Assembly (NCBI GenBank): GCA_943787435.1
Contig: CALSMK010000020.1
Location: 1-39,491 of the forward strand
Reading direction: 5' to 3'
DNA: 39,491 bases
Source of the DNA: an uncultured Flavobacteriales bacterium
GTDB taxonomy: Bacteria; Bacteroidota; Bacteroidia; Flavobacteriales_D; Sanyastnellaceae
Shown: positions 37,654-39,491 of the stretch, one piece after another
Layout of the letters: the number at the start of each line of letters is the position of its first letter
How positions within the stretch are numbered: position 1 is the stretch's first letter
Made by a program: the position numbers and the translations under genes
Notes under the pieces: generated by a model
Told to the model about the DNA's origin: nothing
The model's input: the letters and a program-made list of their open reading frames with translations, nothing else
Database searches by the model: none

Positions 37654-37661
37654 TATCTTTG
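37654..37661 (+). promoter_or_regulatory. TAnnTTTG -7 element before the acyl-CoA dehydrogenase
   Basis: TATCTTTG fits the Bacteroidota -7 consensus. Transcription would start about 37666, upstream of the ATG at 37689 but downstream of the TTG at 37659, which supports the ATG as the true start. A TTG at about 37625 is the only -33 candidate, with a longish spacer. Confidence 0.5.
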
Positions 37662-37688
37662 CCCTCCCTAAACTTGAGCCTCCCTGAA

Positions 37689-38831
37689 ATGATCCTGGAA
37701 CTCACCGAAGAGCAACGCGCCGTTCGAGACGCCGCAAGAGATTTCGCCCAAAACGTCCTGAAACCAGGCGTCATTGAGCGCGACAACGCACAGCAATTCC
37801 CCGCTGAAGAAATTCGCCAACTCGGAGAGTTGGGCTTCATGGGCATGATGGTCGACCCGAAATACGGCGGCAGTGGCATGGACACCGTAAGCTACGTGCT
37901 GGCCATGGAAGAACTGTCCAAAATTGACGCTTCTGCTTCCGTGTGCATGTCGGTGAACAATTCGCTGGTGTGCTGGGGGTTAGAGGAATATGGCACAGAA
38001 GAGCAAAAACAGAAGTACCTGACCCCCTTGGCCAAAGGCGAGAAAATTGGTGCATTCTGCCTGAGTGAACCCGAAGCTGGAAGCGATGCGACCAGCCAGC
38101 GGACCACCGCCATTGACATGGGGGACCACTACCTGCTGAACGGCACCAAGAACTGGATCACCAACGGAGGTTCTGCCAGCACTTACCTGGTCATTGCCCA
38201 AACCGATGCCGACAAAGGCCACAGAGGAATCAATTGTCTCATTGTAGAGCGGGGCATGGAAGGCTTCATGGTGGGCGCCAAGGAAGACAAAATGGGCATC
38301 CGTGGCAGCGACACGCACACGCTCATGTTCCAAGACGTGAAGGTCCCCAAGGAAAACCGCGTTGGAGAAGATGGCTTTGGATTCAAATTTGCCATGAAAA
38401 CCCTCGCCGGTGGTCGAATCGGCATCGCATCTCAAGCCTTGGGCATCGCTTCCGGATCGTTGGAGTTTGCGCTGGCCTACTCCAAGGAACGCAAGGCTTT
38501 TGGAAAGGAAATCCACAAGCACCAAGCCATTGCATTCAAGCTGGCCGACATGGCCACAGAAATCGAAGCGGCCCGCTTGCTCTGCATCAAGTCCGCCTGG
38601 TTGAAAGACCAGGGCAGGGACTACGACTTGGCCAGTTCAATGGCCAAACTGTATGCATCAGAAGTGGCTGGACGCGCGAGTGATCAAGCCGTCCAAATCC
38701 ACGGTGGATACGGATACGTGAAGGAATACCACGTGGAGCGCCTGATGCGCGATTCCAAAATCACCCAGATCTACGAGGGGACCAGTGAGGTCCAACGAAT
38801 CGTGATTTCACGATCCATCCTCCAAGACTAA
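37689..38831 (+). CDS. Acyl-CoA dehydrogenase
   Basis: 380 residues from the ATG at 37689 (MILELTEEQRAVRDAARDFA). FAD-dependent first step of acyl-CoA beta-oxidation, passing electrons to ETF. N-terminal helical domain to about 120, beta domain with CLSEPEAGSDA and TKNWITNGG, then the C-terminal helical domain with IHGGYGYVKEYHVERLMRD and the catalytic-Glu block QIYEGTSEVQRIVISRSIL. The family wording is closest to short-chain (butyryl-type) dehydrogenases, though chain length is a guess. A single-gene unit with its own promoter and terminator. Confidence 0.93.
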   Translation: MILELTEEQRAVRDAARDFAQNVLKPGVIERDNAQQFPAEEIRQLGELGFMGMMVDPKYGGSGMDTVSYVLAMEELSKIDASASVCMSVNNSLVCWGLEEYGTEEQKQKYLTPLAKGEKIGAFCLSEPEAGSDATSQRTTAIDMGDHYLLNGTKNWITNGGSASTYLVIAQTDADKGHRGINCLIVERGMEGFMVGAKEDKMGIRGSDTHTLMFQDVKVPKENRVGEDGFGFKFAMKTLAGGRIGIASQALGIASGSLEFALAYSKERKAFGKEIHKHQAIAFKLADMATEIEAARLLCIKSAWLKDQGRDYDLASSMAKLYASEVAGRASDQAVQIHGGYGYVKEYHVERLMRDSKITQIYEGTSEVQRIVISRSILQD

Positions 38832-38858
38832 AAAGGATCTGACCAAGGAGGACCAAAC

Positions 38859-38902
38859 AAGGAGGACAGGCCCAAAAGGGATTCTCCGGGCCTCCTCCTT
38901 TT
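38859..38902. terminator. Terminator between convergent genes
   Basis: Strong stem: AAGGAGG (38859-38865) with CCTCCTT (38894-38900) and AGGCCC (38868-38873) with GGGCCT (38888-38893), an AC bulge and a 14-base loop, followed by TTTTC on the plus strand. It serves the acyl-CoA dehydrogenase and may also stop the minus-strand gene ending at 38907. Confidence 0.8.
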
Positions 38903-38906
38903 CAAA

Positions 38907-39491
38907 TCACTCTGCAGACAGCATTCTGGCCTCTGCTGCTTCGAGCAATTGAACCTCCGCTGAATTGGCTGGGGTAGGAATGCCATCCCCAAACCGCCTG
39001 GTTTCAATCTCGCCATTGGCATTGCGGGACACCAACAGGGAAGATTCAATGTCTGAACTCACTTCGAAGGCCACTGGGCGGATGCCCTGAGCGGGGGTGC
39101 AGCTGAGCGGCTGTTCTGACCCGGCGTTGACCATTGCGCTTGAGCAACATCACCACCCCTGATTCGTCCACGGTGCAGATGTAGTCCTTCCGCCCCGCCC
39201 GCAAATGGGCGATGGCTTGGATCGCATTTCCTTTGGACACATGTCGCCAACCCGGCGTCGCCTCCCCGAGGTTACGGTGGTTCAAAATCCGTCCATCGGC
39301 CAAGCCCAACAAGTAGCGTTCGTTTCCTTCACCGTCATAATCCACCACAGCCTGGGCCGTGATGGCTGACGAAGGCCGCATGGAGAATCCAGGGATGGGC
39401 CGTCCACTGGGGTCGAGTCCAATGGCGCGCTCTTGGTCAATCAAGAAAAACTCCTCGTTTCCATTGTCGTTGGCATCGAACTGATAGGCCC
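38907..39491 (-). CDS. C-terminal part of a beta-propeller-like protein (partial, one frameshift)
   Basis: Open to the right edge, so the start is outside the window. About 195 residues are visible: YQFDANDNGNEEFFLIDQER, then YDGEGNERYLLGLADGRILNHRN, HLRAGRKDYICTVDESGVVMLLK, a frame change near 39132 (RNG then VNAGSEQPLSCTPA), and the end LLEAAEARMLSAE. The recurring N-x-x-Y/F-L-hydrophobic strands with DGRI and ESGVVMLLKRNG turns look like blades of a beta-propeller, as in the C-terminal half of some Bacteroidota DUF3352-type proteins. That family assignment is tentative. No sorting signal is seen at the C-terminus. Confidence 0.55.

Overview
The window reads as a chromosome segment of a Bacteroidota bacterium, probably a marine Flavobacteriales relative of unusually high G+C. 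Seen in the sequence: three proteins with type IX secretion (T9SS) sorting signals, a fused LpxC/FabZ protein, a DUF4301 protein, an NhaD sodium/proton antiporter, an ExbB protein with a signal-peptide-like N-terminus, CNY-type disulfide/Asp-rich surface repeats, and Bacteroidota-type TAnnTTTG promoter elements before both tRNAs and an acyl-CoA dehydrogenase. The genus cannot be named from this alone.

Layout: 1-575 holds the start of a GT9 (heptosyltransferase-like) gene on the minus strand. 678-9042 is one giant minus-strand surface-protein gene of roughly 2,800 codons, broken by at least ten single-base indels. 9353-15979 on the plus strand carries tRNA-Phe, aroB, a lipid A operon (lpxD, lpxC/fabZ, lpxA, ABC ATPase) and a 435-residue T9SS protein. 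16050-17963 (minus) has a DUF4301 protein and an orphan HPt protein, divergent from galE (18040-19071). 19078-23325 (minus) is a compact run of ABC ATPase, asnS, rpoN and a PAP2-like membrane protein. 23387-25585 (plus) is a choice-of-anchor-L protein with a gliding-type (type B) T9SS signal. 25597-28005 (minus) has gpmI and a methyltransferase, followed by tRNA-Val and a heavily frameshifted vanadium-haloperoxidase-like gene (28281-30495, plus). 30529-37644 (minus) is an operon-like run: anmK, Glu/Leu-type dehydrogenase, nhaD, exbB, exbD, tonB, folC. An acyl-CoA dehydrogenase (37689-38831, plus) and the end of a beta-propeller-like protein (38907-39491, minus) close the window.

Together the genes describe envelope building (lipid A, LPS sugar transfer, UDP-galactose supply, muropeptide recycling), Ton-dependent outer-membrane energisation, a sodium-linked ion economy, and large secreted surface proteins.

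Quality warning: single-base indels, mostly in short homopolymers, interrupt aroB, lpxC/fabZ, gpmI, folC, tonB, exbB, anmK and the last gene as well as the two big secreted-protein genes. Because essential genes are hit and each one resumes its conserved sequence in the next frame, residual sequencing or assembly error is the most likely cause. Reconstructed products below bridge these lesions. I found no CRISPR array, phage, insertion sequence or obvious defence system. The most unusual content is the giant modular surface protein with an internally duplicated domain I do not recognise.
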